Shown: positions 6,230 through 13,131 of the stretch, one piece after another
Numbering within the stretch: the stretch's first letter is position 1
Layout: each line of letters begins with the position of its first letter
DNA from: JAGTRP01 sp050259815
GTDB lineage: Bacteria > Pseudomonadota > Gammaproteobacteria > Burkholderiales > Rhodocyclaceae
Length of the DNA: 13,131 nt
Reading direction: 5' to 3'
Assembly (NCBI GenBank): GCA_050259815.1
Contig: JBLNBI010000252.1
Location: forward strand, 1-13,131
The notes under the pieces: model-generated
What the model saw: only the letters and a program-made list of their open reading frames with translations
Database searches by the model: none
What the model was told of the DNA's origin: nothing
Program-made: the position numbers and the translations under genes

Positions 6230-7862
6230 AGACTTGGCCAAGCTGCTCCCGGCGCAGCAGTTCCGCCTCCTCGTCGTTGTGGGTGCGCAGCACGGCCTCG
6301 ATCTTCGGGTTGAGGGTGCGGGCGATATCCAGCATCTTGCGCACGTGCAGGGTTTCCGGCGTTGCAATCACCAGCATGCCGGCCCGGGCGATGTGGGCCT
6401 GGATCAGGACGGCCGGGTCGGCCGCATTGCCGGTGACGGCCGGCACCTGGCGGCTGCGTAACTGCTCGACCAGTTCCCGGTTCTGTTCGGCCACGACATA
6501 GGGGATGCCCCGTTCGGTCAGTATCTGCGCAATCCGTTGTCCGACCCTTCCATAGCCGACCAGCACCACATGTCCGGTCAGCAGGGACTGGTCCGTCGTC
6601 ATCGGCAGTTCGGCCAGGGGGTCCTGGCGTTGCTCCAGGCGCCGGGCCAGTTCGGAACGGGAGCGAATCCAGGACTGGACGGGCTGGATGGCGGCGAAGA
6701 ACGCCGAATTCAGGGCAATGGAAATCAAGGCGCCGGCCAGGATAAGGCTTTGCCCCTCCGGCGATAGCAGGCCGAGGCTGACCCCGAGGCCGGCGAGAAT
6801 GAAGGAGAACTCGCCAATCTGCGCCAGGCTCGCGCCGACGGTGAGGGCGGTATTGAGGGGATAGCGGAAGGCCAGCACCAGGGCGATGGCGGCCAGGGTC
6901 TTGCCGACCATGATGATGGCGACCACCGCCAGGAGCTTCAGCGGTTCCTGGAGCACGACCTGGGGGTCGAAGAGCATGCCGACGGAAACGAAGAAGAGCA
7001 CCGAGAAGGCATCCCGCAGGGGCAGGGACTCGTCGGCGGCCCGATGGCTGAACTCGGACTCCCGCATCATCATCCCGGCAAAGAAGGCCCCCAGGGCAAA
7101 GGAGACATCGAAGAGCTTGGCCGAACCGTAGGCGACGCCAACCGCCGTGGCAATGACGCACAGGGTGAAAAGCTCCCGGGAACCGGTACGGGCCACCAGC
7201 CACAGGAGCTTGGGAAACACCCGCCGCCCGACCACGAGCATCAGGGCGATGAAGGCGATGACCTTGCCCAGCGTGATGGCCAGGGCGAGCGCCAGCCCTT
7301 GGTCGCCTTGTCCATGGGCCGGGTCGAGACTGCCGCCCAACAGCCCCGCCACCGGCGGAAGCAGGACCAGGACCAGCACCATCACCAAGTCTTCCACCAC
7401 CAGCCAGCCCACCGCGATTCGCCCGTTGATGGAGTCGAGCACGCCCCTGTCTTCAAGGGCCCTCAGCAGGACGACCGTGCTCGCTACCGACAGGGCCAGG
7501 CCGAACATCAGTGCGGCACCGACATTCCAGCCCCAGCTCAGGGCGGTGCCGGCGCCCAAGGCGGTGGCCACCAGGATCTGGACGACGGCGCCCGGGACGG
7601 CGATCTTCCGCACCGTGAGGAGATCCTCGACGGAAAAGTGCAGGCCGACCCCGAACATCAACAGCATGATGCCGATTTCGGCCAGCTGGCCGGCGAGGTT
7701 CATGTCGGCGACAAAACCGGGCGTGGCAGGCCCGATCAGTATGCCGGCCAGCAGGTAGCCGACCAGCGGGGGCATGCGCAGCCGTGAAGTGACATAGCCG
7801 AGGATCATGGCCAATCCTAGGCCTGCGGCGATGGTCGTGATGAGACTGATGTTGTGGGGCAT
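6153..7862 (-). CDS. ybaL: YbaL/KefB-type monovalent cation:proton antiporter with RCK domain
   Basis: The 569-residue protein belongs to the CPA2 family, which exchanges K+ or Na+ for H+ across the inner membrane. Residues 1 to about 395 hold some 12 membrane segments, including RMPPLVGYLLAGILIGPATP, LAEIGIMLLMFGVGLHFS and LGAFFAGMMMRES, typical of the Kef/YbaL exchanger domain. Residues about 428-545 form a Rossmann RCK_N domain with the nucleotide-binding GYGRVG at 436-441 and the later ATPETLHVRKMLDIARTLNP. The N-terminus (MPHNISLITTIAAGLGLA) is close to the YbaL type. The C-terminus is short after the RCK domain (no RCK_C). It is transcribed alone or downstream of the flippase gene, 144 bp away. 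Its 3' end faces the degraded region, and its stop abuts the composition break. Confidence 0.92.
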   Translation of the reverse strand: MPHNISLITTIAAGLGLAMILGYVTSRLRMPPLVGYLLAGILIGPATPGFVADMNLAGQLAEIGIMLLMFGVGLHFSVEDLLTVRKIAVPGAVVQILVATALGAGTALSWGWNVGAALMFGLALSVASTVVLLRALEDRGVLDSINGRIAVGWLVVEDLVMVLVLVLLPPVAGLLGGSLDPAHGQGDQGLALALAITLGKVIAFIALMLVVGRRVFPKLLWLVARTGSRELFTLCVIATAVGVAYGSAKLFDVSFALGAFFAGMMMRESEFSHRAADESLPLRDAFSVLFFVSVGMLFDPQVVLQEPLKLLAVVAIIMVGKTLAAIALVLAFRYPLNTALTVGASLAQIGEFSFILAGLGVSLGLLSPEGQSLILAGALISIALNSAFFAAIQPVQSWIRSRSELARRLEQRQDPLAELPMTTDQSLLTGHVVLVGYGRVGQRIAQILTERGIPYVVAEQNRELVEQLRSRQVPAVTGNAADPAVLIQAHIARAGMLVIATPETLHVRKMLDIARTLNPKIEAVLRTHNDEEAELLRREQLGQVFMGEHELALGMARHILGRFQGDAAP

Positions 7863-8006
7863 GGAAGCTATCTTGTTTTGACGAGGTACGTGCTGAATAA
7901 CGCCGTCAGTTTACCGTCAGATTCGACGGTGAAACATGCTCGCGGCGATGAGGCCGGAGTTCAAGGGCGGCAACTACGGTACCGAGGTCTGTGTCCGGCG
8001 GTAAGC
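7863..8006. other. Intergenic gap between flippase and antiporter genes
   Basis: This 144-bp gap lies downstream of the flippase stop and upstream of the antiporter start, so it should hold any terminator of the first and promoter of the second. Apart from the small hairpin listed separately, nothing is recognisable. Confidence 0.4.
7911..7933. repeat. Short inverted repeat (stem ACCGTC/GACGGT)
   Basis: ACCGTC, a six-base loop, then GACGGT form a stem that extends imperfectly with TTT and GAAA on its flanks. It lies between the flippase 3' end and the antiporter 5' end. No T-run follows in either direction, so an intrinsic terminator is unlikely. It could be a weak terminator aided by Rho or a palindromic operator. 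Confidence 0.4.
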
Positions 8007-9500
8007 TCAGTCGGTAGGTTTGACGGCGGCCACCGGGCGGCGCAGGACGAAGGCGAGCTTCTCCAGCAGATACGTTTCCGCACCCCGGGGCCGGCCCGCC
8101 AGGTTCCACAGGGCCAGCAGCGCCAGGGCATAGACGGCGGCGCCGGTAGCAATTCGGGTCCCGATGGCCGCCAGCAGGGGCCAGCCCTCCAGGGCAAGGA
8201 GCGAGAGCAGATAGGCCATTGCCCCCGCCGCCACGAAGGGGCGCCAGACCACCGCCAGCATTTCCCTGGCCCGCAGGGTGGGCACTTCCCGCAGCACCAG
8301 GATCACGAAGGCCAGGGTGTAGAGCACGGACACCGCCAGCCGCCACTGGGCAAGTTGGAGGGCTTGGGCGTCGGCCAGGAAGGTGATGGCCCCCAGGCCA
8401 AGGACCAGGATCTGGGTCCAAATGGCGATAGCCATGATGCGTACCCGGCCCAGGGTCAGAAGCAGGTAGCTGGCTCCGTGGGAAAAGGCGTTGAGGCCAT
8501 AGACCAGGGCCAGCACCTGGACGAAGGGCACGGCGCTCATCCAGTGTTCGCCCAGGAGCAGGGCCACGGCGTCGTGGGCGATGGAGGCCAGTCCGACGGC
8601 GGCGGGGATGGCGATCATGGCCTGTACCGCCAGGGCGAGCAGGTAGGCGTATTGCAGCTCCGCCGGGCGTTCCCGGACCTTCACGAAGGCCGGGAAGAGC
8701 ACCCGCCCGATGGGCATCAGCAACTCGCTGGTGGGCATGACGGAAATCTCGTCCGCCAGGCTGTAGGCACCGACGGCGGCGGCATCGGCCCGGTGGCCTA
8801 CCAGAAATTTGTCCAGGCGCATGGCGAAATATTCGCCGCTGTTGAGGAGCAGCATCCACTGGGAAAAGGACCAGAACTGGCGGAGCCGGCTGAGGGTGAA
8901 GCGGGGCCGGAAGGGATGCATGGCATAGCTGATCGCCACGCCGCCGATGCGCCCGGCCAGGGCGCCCAGGGGCAAAGCCCAGTAGCTCTCCAGGGTGAGG
9001 GCGAAGACGAGGGTGGCGGCGAAGCCCGTGAAGCGCCGCAGGAAGAAGAACTGGAAATCCTTGCGGAACAGCATCTCCTTCTGGAAATTCACCACCCCGA
9101 TATTCTCGAAACCCGACACCAGGATGCCCAGGGCCATGAGCTGGAGCACCGGGGCCACCCGGCCGTCGTGGTAGAAATCCGCCGCCAGGGGCGAGGTGAC
9201 GGCGATGAGGGTGGATACCAGCAGGCATTGCAGCACCCGCAGGGACCAGCCATTGCTGAAGTCTTCGTCGTCGCAATCCTTTTTCTGGACGAGCAGGGGG
9301 ATGACCCCGAGGTCGAGGAGTACGTCGATCAGTCCCACCACCACCGAGGCCATGGCGACGATGCCGAAGTCGGCCGGCATGAGCAGCCGGGCCAGGACGA
9401 GGGTGCTGGTAATGCCCAGCAGCCGGTCGATCCAGCGCATGGAGACGACCAGCAGGGCGCTAGTGAACAGGTTTCCCAAGATCGCAGGGGGCAGCAGCAA
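8007..9500 (-). CDS. Polysaccharide flippase, Wzx/PST family (MOP superfamily)
   Basis: The protein (up to 497 residues) has about 12-14 membrane segments and the hallmark start of repeat-unit flippases, LLGITSTLVLARLLMPADFG. Later segments with conserved charged positions follow (FGIVAMASVVVGLIDVLLDL, GEYFAMRLDKFLVGHRADAA, PTSELLMPIGRVLFPAF). It would move lipid-linked sugar repeat units to the periplasmic face for an exopolysaccharide. The start is uncertain: TTG 9500 gives the longest form, TTG 9479 is a close alternative, and ATG 9440 would remove part of the first helix. None has a good ribosome binding site. The first two overlap the end of the upstream gene (stop at 9460), so translational coupling is likely. 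Its place next to a secreted jellyroll-like protein and an XrtA-associated operon supports an exopolysaccharide role. Confidence 0.88.
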   Translation of the reverse strand: MLLPPAILGNLFTSALLVVSMRWIDRLLGITSTLVLARLLMPADFGIVAMASVVVGLIDVLLDLGVIPLLVQKKDCDDEDFSNGWSLRVLQCLLVSTLIAVTSPLAADFYHDGRVAPVLQLMALGILVSGFENIGVVNFQKEMLFRKDFQFFFLRRFTGFAATLVFALTLESYWALPLGALAGRIGGVAISYAMHPFRPRFTLSRLRQFWSFSQWMLLLNSGEYFAMRLDKFLVGHRADAAAVGAYSLADEISVMPTSELLMPIGRVLFPAFVKVRERPAELQYAYLLALAVQAMIAIPAAVGLASIAHDAVALLLGEHWMSAVPFVQVLALVYGLNAFSHGASYLLLTLGRVRIMAIAIWTQILVLGLGAITFLADAQALQLAQWRLAVSVLYTLAFVILVLREVPTLRAREMLAVVWRPFVAAGAMAYLLSLLALEGWPLLAAIGTRIATGAAVYALALLALWNLAGRPRGAETYLLEKLAFVLRRPVAAVKPTD

Positions 9501-10704
9501 AACCAGGGGCCGCGATGGGGCAGCGGGAGACGATCACCTCGTCGTACCAGGTGGAGGCCTTCTCGGTTTCTTCGGTGGGGTCCTTGAAGGTCATGTAGGA
9601 GAGCAGCCAGAGCTTGCCGTACCGGGCCTGGGGATGGCCGTTGTTGGGGCTCCAGCCGTTCTGGTAGGAGGATTTCTGCATGGGGTCGCCCCCCAGGTAG
9701 TACTGCCCCCGGGGCACCACGACCCCGGTCTGCCGGTGGAGGAGCTGGAAATCCTCGCCGGCGTAGGCGGCGTAAAGCTCGTAGGTGGAATCGACGTAGC
9801 CGGGCTGTTCCCGATTGGATACGGAACTGATCGCCCGCCCCTCGGGGCCCAGCCTCATGTGGACCAGATAGGTAATCCATTCGTCGGGGCGATAGGTAAA
9901 GCAGCCCGACTGGTCCAGGCGCCGGGGCGGATGGAAGATGCAGTTGTGCTCGCCCCGGGGGCCGAGGCGCATGTTCTGGCGGGTGACCACCTTGCTGCCC
10001 CGGGCTTCGCCCTGGTAGCTGCCCGGCGACAGGACCTCCTCGAAACCCAGGTAGCGGCGGCACTCGATGTAGCCGCTCGGAAAGGCGGGGCCGTTGTCCG
10101 GGTCGGAGCTGACGATGACCAGCTCGGCCTCGCTGCAGGCATTGGCGGGGGAAGCCTTGCGGCTGTCCGACCTGGGCATGTCGCCCTGGGCGATGATGAC
10201 GTGCTTGAAGTAGGTGGTGCCGCCCCCCTGGGCCCGGTAGCCCTGGTAATAGCGCTCGTCCATGCGTTGGCGCCAGGAGACCCAGAATTCGCTGTCGGCC
10301 CCGAACTGGTGGGTGGCGTAGTCGCCGAAGGGGATGACCACGTTGCCGCCGCCGTCCTCGCCGGTGCGGGGCAAGATGTCGAACCGCAGGGAGCCTTTGC
10401 CGGAGGTGCGTACCTTCGAATCCCAGGCGTTGTTCCGGCAGCCGGCCAGGGCGCCGTCCACGCGGACCTGGTAGTCCGGATTGCAGTTGTCCCGGTCGAA
10501 GTTGTAACGCGCCCATTCCCGGATGTCGTCGAAGCCCACCGCCACCACCACCCCTGGGGCATGGGAGCGGCGTAGCCAGTCTGCATCGGCGTCCTTCTCC
10601 GCAGAGCGGCCGCCGGCGAAGGCGTGCAGGCTGGCGAAGGCGAGGAGGGCGGCAAGGCCCAGCCGTGCAGGCTTCGTCTTCCTGGCACTCCCCCTTGCGT
10701 CCAT
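9460..10704 (-). CDS. Secreted protein, possible jellyroll (lyase/lectin-like) fold, exopolysaccharide locus
   Basis: From ATG 10704 this is a 414-residue protein with a classical signal peptide: basic residues 4-14, hydrophobic core 15-29, and a likely Sec cleavage after Ala30 (LHAFA|GG). A GGGAGG site five bases upstream supports this start over the longer frame from 10833. The mature part is beta-rich and aromatic, with about six Cys. Segments such as GADSEFWVSWRQRMDERYYQ and TTYFKHVIIAQGD, and later SGCFTYRPDEWITYLVHMRL, resemble concanavalin-like jellyroll domains of polysaccharide lyases and glucanases, including the 'strand then Trp-x-x-x' edges. I cannot name a family or point to certain catalytic residues. 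A role in trimming, binding or releasing the exopolysaccharide moved by the adjacent flippase is inference. It is divergent from the acyltransferase operon. Confidence 0.8.
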   Translation of the reverse strand: MDARGSARKTKPARLGLAALLAFASLHAFAGGRSAEKDADADWLRRSHAPGVVVAVGFDDIREWARYNFDRDNCNPDYQVRVDGALAGCRNNAWDSKVRTSGKGSLRFDILPRTGEDGGGNVVIPFGDYATHQFGADSEFWVSWRQRMDERYYQGYRAQGGGTTYFKHVIIAQGDMPRSDSRKASPANACSEAELVIVSSDPDNGPAFPSGYIECRRYLGFEEVLSPGSYQGEARGSKVVTRQNMRLGPRGEHNCIFHPPRRLDQSGCFTYRPDEWITYLVHMRLGPEGRAISSVSNREQPGYVDSTYELYAAYAGEDFQLLHRQTGVVVPRGQYYLGGDPMQKSSYQNGWSPNNGHPQARYGKLWLLSYMTFKDPTEETEKASTWYDEVIVSRCPIAAPGFAAAPCDLGKPVH

Positions 10705-10709
10705 CCAGG

Positions 10710-10715
10710 CCTCCC
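10710..10715 (-). promoter_or_regulatory. Ribosome binding site of the secreted protein gene
   Basis: On the minus strand GGGAGG lies five bases before ATG 10704. This decides the start and places the signal peptide at the N-terminus. Confidence 0.75.
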
Positions 10716-10947
10716 GTCGATCAAGTCCCCGGTCAGACCCGGATATGCATCCTGGGTTCCGGCGCCGAGGCGCGGCTTGGGAGCGGGTTCCACGGGTTTC
10801 GGGCCGGGGGAAAGCCCGTACCGGCCTATTCATTTCAAATACAGTCTCCCGGGCGTCTTTGTACGGCGCGGCCCCACTTCGCGGGACCTATAGCGGCGGC
10901 TAAGGTGGAAGACCGACGACTTCAACCCCGGTGATCACCGCGATACT

Positions 10948-10953
10948 GGAGAG
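10948..10953 (+). promoter_or_regulatory. Ribosome binding site favouring GTG 10958
   Basis: GGAGAG ends four bases before GTG 10958. The upstream in-frame GTG 10931 has no such site. This makes 10958 the likely start of the acyltransferase gene. Confidence 0.6.
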
Positions 10954-10957
10954 TGCC

Positions 10958-12121
10958 GTGGCCTTTCAATCCCTAGCCAGTGGCGGCAGCCGCTTACCGC
11001 TTGGACGGGCGTGCCCGAGCTCATGCCTGCATCGCCTGGACAGGCAAGCGGCCCTGCGATTCGTCCAGGAACGCCGGACGCTGTTCGACCTGGCCGCCCG
11101 GGACAATCCCTTCTCCGGCAGCGCCTGGATACTCCATTTCATCCGGCACGTGGCGAAGGACGACTGGACCTTCGTGGTGCCCGCCAGTGGAGGCGATGGC
11201 GAAAACGTCATGCTGCTGTACTCCGACGGGCAGGCCCCTTACCGATGCCTGTCCCTGGCCAATTACTACGCCTCCCTCTATTCGCCCCTGGTCGGTTCGG
11301 TGGGGGATCGCCGTTTCGCCATCGATACCCTGGTGGACCAGTTGGTGGCCCAACATGCTCCCTGCGCCACGGTGCAGCTCGCCCCCCTGGACCGGGATGC
11401 CCCGGAAACAGCCGCCCTGGAACGGGCCTTCGCCCGGCATGGCTGGTACGTGAAGCGCTATTTCTGCTTCGGGAACTGGTACCTGCGCTGTCCCGGCTTG
11501 TCCTTCGCCGACTACATGGCCGGCCGGGATTCCCAGCTTCGCCATACCTGGTCGCGCAAGGCGAAGAAATTCCGGGGCAGCGGGGTCGAGGCCCGCCTGG
11601 AGATCGTCACGGACAGTGCCGGGGTGGAGGCGGCCATGGATGCCTACGAGCAGGTCTACGCCCGCAGCTGGAAGGAACCGGAAAACTATCCGGGATTCGT
11701 CCGGGACTGGGCCCGCATCTGCGCCCGCAACGGCTGGCTGCGCCTGGGCCTGGCCTGGGTGGGAGAGGTGCCGGTGGCCGCCCAGTTCTGGTTCACCCTC
11801 CATGGCCGGGCCAACATCTTCAAGCTCGCCTACGACGAGGGCCATTCCCGGCTCTCCGCCGGAACGGTGCTGACGGCCCATATGTTCCGGCATGCCCTGG
11901 ACGAAGACCGGGTGGCGGAGATCGACTACCTGACCGGGGACGATCCCTACAAGCGCGACTGGATGAACGAGCGGCGGGAACGCATCGGGCTGGTGGCCTG
12001 CAATCCCCGCTCCCTGCGCGGCCTCGTGCTTGCCGCCGGGGAATTGGCCGGGGAACTCTCCCGCCCACTGCGCCGGTTCATCCGGCCCCTGGGCCACCCG
12101 GTCACGGTGACCCGGCCATGA
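10958..12121 (+). CDS. GNAT/FemAB-like acyltransferase of an exosortase A-type locus
   Basis: From GTG 10958 the protein has 387 residues (389 bases further upstream no better start). It matches the Acetyltransf_6 (BioF2/CelD-like) branch of the GNAT superfamily: WSRKAKKFRGS, then MDAYEQVYARSWKEP near 230-240, LGLAWVGEVPVAAQFWFTLH, and the signature DYLTGDDPYKRDWM at 323-336 with the YK pair. Such enzymes transfer an acyl or aminoacyl group, and the acyl carrier gene that follows with an ATGA overlap suggests the donor is an acyl-ACP rather than acyl-CoA. Members of this branch occur in exosortase A/PEP-CTERM exopolysaccharide clusters. The acceptor (sugar, peptidoglycan or protein) cannot be told. 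It should be cytoplasmic, as there is no signal peptide. Confidence 0.88.
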   Translation: MAFQSLASGGSRLPLGRACPSSCLHRLDRQAALRFVQERRTLFDLAARDNPFSGSAWILHFIRHVAKDDWTFVVPASGGDGENVMLLYSDGQAPYRCLSLANYYASLYSPLVGSVGDRRFAIDTLVDQLVAQHAPCATVQLAPLDRDAPETAALERAFARHGWYVKRYFCFGNWYLRCPGLSFADYMAGRDSQLRHTWSRKAKKFRGSGVEARLEIVTDSAGVEAAMDAYEQVYARSWKEPENYPGFVRDWARICARNGWLRLGLAWVGEVPVAAQFWFTLHGRANIFKLAYDEGHSRLSAGTVLTAHMFRHALDEDRVAEIDYLTGDDPYKRDWMNERRERIGLVACNPRSLRGLVLAAGELAGELSRPLRRFIRPLGHPVTVTRP

Positions 12122-12143
12122 GTGCCCATCCCATTTTGCCGAC

Positions 12144-12150
12144 AGGAGGT
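12144..12150 (+). promoter_or_regulatory. Strong ribosome binding site of the acyl carrier protein gene
   Basis: AGGAGGT lies three to four bases before GTG 12154. It supports that start over the ATG 12118 that overlaps the upstream stop codon. Confidence 0.65.
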
Positions 12151-12153
12151 TGT

Positions 12154-12405
12154 GTGGATAGCAGAGAGGAAGTCCTTGAAATTCTCGACGAGGTCCTGGG
12201 CCTCGATGGCCGGGCCCGGACGTTCGGCGATGATGTTCCCCTGCTGGGGGCCCTTCCCGAACTGGACTCCATGGCGGTGGTGGCCGTCATCAACCTGTTG
12301 GAAGAACGCTTCGGCTTCACCGTGGACGACGACGAGATCGACGGCAGCACCTTTGCCACCGTCGGCAGCCTGTGCCGGTTCGTCCAGGACAAGGCCGAGG
12401 CCTGA
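12154..12405 (+). CDS. Acyl carrier protein, exosortase A-associated type
   Basis: From GTG 12154 it is 83 residues, the usual length of an acyl carrier protein. It is acidic and helical, with the phosphopantetheine attachment Ser39 in the motif LPELDSMAVV, followed by ERFGFTVDDDEIDGSTFATV, the usual second and third helices. A 4'-phosphopantetheinyl transferase must load it. It would carry an acyl or aminoacyl intermediate between the ligases and the acyltransferase of this cluster. An alternative start at ATG 12118 would add twelve residues and overlap the preceding stop codon (ATGA). The next gene begins five bases after its stop, so all three are one operon. Confidence 0.92.
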   Translation: MDSREEVLEILDEVLGLDGRARTFGDDVPLLGALPELDSMAVVAVINLLEERFGFTVDDDEIDGSTFATVGSLCRFVQDKAEA

Positions 12406-12410
12406 ATTCC

Positions 12411-13131
12411 ATGGCGATCGAGGCCTTCTATCTTCCGGCCGCCGGGGGGCAGCGCTTCTGTCTCTACCACCGGCCGGACAGTGACCGGAGGGAGAAGGGC
12501 GCGCTGCTCTTCGTCCATCCCTTTGCCGAGGAAATGAACAAGTCCCGGCGCATGACCGCATTGCAGGCCAGGGCCCTGGCGGCTGCCGGGTACTGCGTCC
12601 TGCAGATGGATCTGGCGGGCTGCGGTGACAGCTCCGGGAGCCTGGACCTGGCTGCCTGGGACTACTGGGTGGATGACGTGGAGCTGGGCTGCCGGTGGCT
12701 GAAACGGCGCTCCGGTGCGCCGCTCTGGCTGTGGGGCTTGCGGACCGGATGCCTGGTGGCTGCCGCTGCCGCCCGTCGGCTGGACGAGGCCGCCAATTTC
12801 CTGTTCTGGCAGCCGACGGTGTCGGGCAAGATCTATCTCCAGCAGTTCCTGCGTCTCAAGATGGCCGGTGCCCTGGCGGACGGGGGACCCAAGGGGGTGA
12901 CCCAGATGCTCCGGCATCGACTGGCGGCGGGGGAGGAGGTCGAGGTGGCGGGCTACGTCTTCTCGGCCGCCCTGGCCGATGGCCTGGAAGCGGCCGAACT
13001 GGCGCCGCCGGACCGGCCGGGACGGGTGGAGTGGCTGGAGCTCGCTTCCCAGGCGGAGGGCAGCCTCGCCCCCGTCTCCCAGAAATGCCTCGCCGCCTGG
13101 AAGGCGGCCGGACATGGCGCCCGGGGGCGGA
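12411..13131 (+). CDS. Exosortase A system-associated hydrolase 2 (alpha/beta fold, C-terminus outside window)
   Basis: The frame from ATG 12411 stays open to the window edge (240 codons seen). Features of the family are HPFAEEMNKSRRM at residues 36-48, DLAGCGDSSG at 67-76 and LWGLRTGC at 107-114. This fits the alpha/beta hydrolase 'hydrolase 2' that accompanies XrtA/PEP-CTERM systems, together with the acyl carrier protein and acyltransferase upstream. At the nucleophile elbow, where GxSxG is usual, the sequence is G109-L-R111-T-G113, so the usual Ser is replaced by Arg; from memory this also holds for other members of the family. Catalysis is therefore doubtful or uses another residue. Its substrate is unknown; release or transfer of the acyl group from the carrier protein is a reasonable guess. 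Confidence 0.9.
   Translation, partial: MAIEAFYLPAAGGQRFCLYHRPDSDRREKGALLFVHPFAEEMNKSRRMTALQARALAAAGYCVLQMDLAGCGDSSGSLDLAAWDYWVDDVELGCRWLKRRSGAPLWLWGLRTGCLVAAAAARRLDEAANFLFWQPTVSGKIYLQQFLRLKMAGALADGGPKGVTQMLRHRLAAGEEVEVAGYVFSAALADGLEAAELAPPDRPGRVEWLELASQAEGSLAPVSQKCLAAWKAAGHGARGR

Larger units (their letters stand above)
10705..10957. promoter_or_regulatory. Divergent promoter region between the secreted-protein and acyltransferase genes
   Basis: About 250 bp separate two divergent starts, so promoters for both must lie here. The only A/T-rich island in an otherwise G/C-rich stretch is at about 10826-10846 (around TATTCATTTCAAATACAGTC), a plausible core promoter zone. No box matches a consensus well enough to call a transcription start. 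A sigma-54-like element with imperfect spacing lies just outside, at 10683-10698. Confidence 0.45.

Noticed and set aside
7854..9587. A 577-codon plus-strand frame opposite the antiporter/flippase genes
   Set aside because: Its translation is rich in Gly, Gln, His and Glu with no domain pattern, and it lies antisense to the well-supported flippase gene. It is an artefact of high GC.
9196..10575. A 459-codon plus-strand frame opposite the secreted protein gene
   Set aside because: Its Val/Gly/Ala-rich translation has no family features, while the opposite strand has a signal peptide and strong RBS.
10705..10833. N-terminal extension of the secreted protein (start at 10833)
   Set aside because: The extension is Arg/Pro-rich with no RBS and would bury the signal peptide; ATG 10704 has GGGAGG at ideal distance.
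11021..12097. A 358-codon minus-strand frame opposite the acyltransferase
   Set aside because: The plus strand carries clear GNAT motifs; the antisense translation is low complexity.
1..13131. CRISPR array, tRNA or rRNA genes, complete insertion sequence
   Set aside because: No regularly spaced repeats, no cloverleaf or rRNA-like sequence and no transposase with catalytic motifs were seen on either strand.

Overview
The window is high-GC DNA from a Gram-negative bacterium. The best guess is a betaproteobacterium of the Rhodocyclales type. That guess rests on the exosortase A (XrtA/PEP-CTERM)-associated gene set at the right end, the YbaL-type antiporter and the SSS-fused sensor kinase. No 16S or other taxonomic marker is present, so the placement is inference.

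Left part (1-2649, minus strand): a 70-residue two-helix membrane protein overlaps by GTGA the start of a large sensor protein cut by the window edge. That protein has a sodium:solute symporter domain, a STAC-like linker, a PAS domain and the start of a second PAS. This is the CbrA/NahK-like architecture of transporter-fused histidine kinases.

Centre-left (2855-6152, plus strand) looks like an inserted module, visibly richer in A/T than its flanks. In order it holds: a CheY/Rcp1-like receiver gene whose frame is broken at a run of nine C's and which also lacks the phospho-acceptor Asp and the conserved Lys; a bacteriophytochrome of only 495 residues that is a complete PAS-GAF-PHY photosensory core with no histidine kinase; a biliverdin-forming heme oxygenase (BphO) that follows at once; and a degraded stretch with two short ATGA-coupled ORFs of unknown origin, truncated where they meet the tail of the next gene. 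The heme oxygenase makes the chromophore and the phytochrome binds it. The normal output (kinase to phosphorylated receiver) is absent in both partners.

Centre-right (6153-10704, minus strand): a YbaL/KefB-type cation:proton antiporter with a C-terminal NAD-binding (RCK) domain, a polysaccharide flippase of the Wzx/PST type, and a secreted protein that may have a jellyroll, polysaccharide-lyase-like fold. The last two overlap and appear to be one exopolysaccharide unit.

Right end (10958-13131, plus strand, divergent from the previous unit across about 250 bp): a GNAT/FemAB-like acyltransferase, a small acyl carrier protein and an exosortase A-associated hydrolase 2 that runs off the window. 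They overlap or nearly touch and form the start of an XrtA-linked acyl-transfer operon. Together with the flippase and the secreted protein this is the edge of an exopolysaccharide/PEP-CTERM export locus.

No tRNA, rRNA, CRISPR array or complete insertion sequence was seen.
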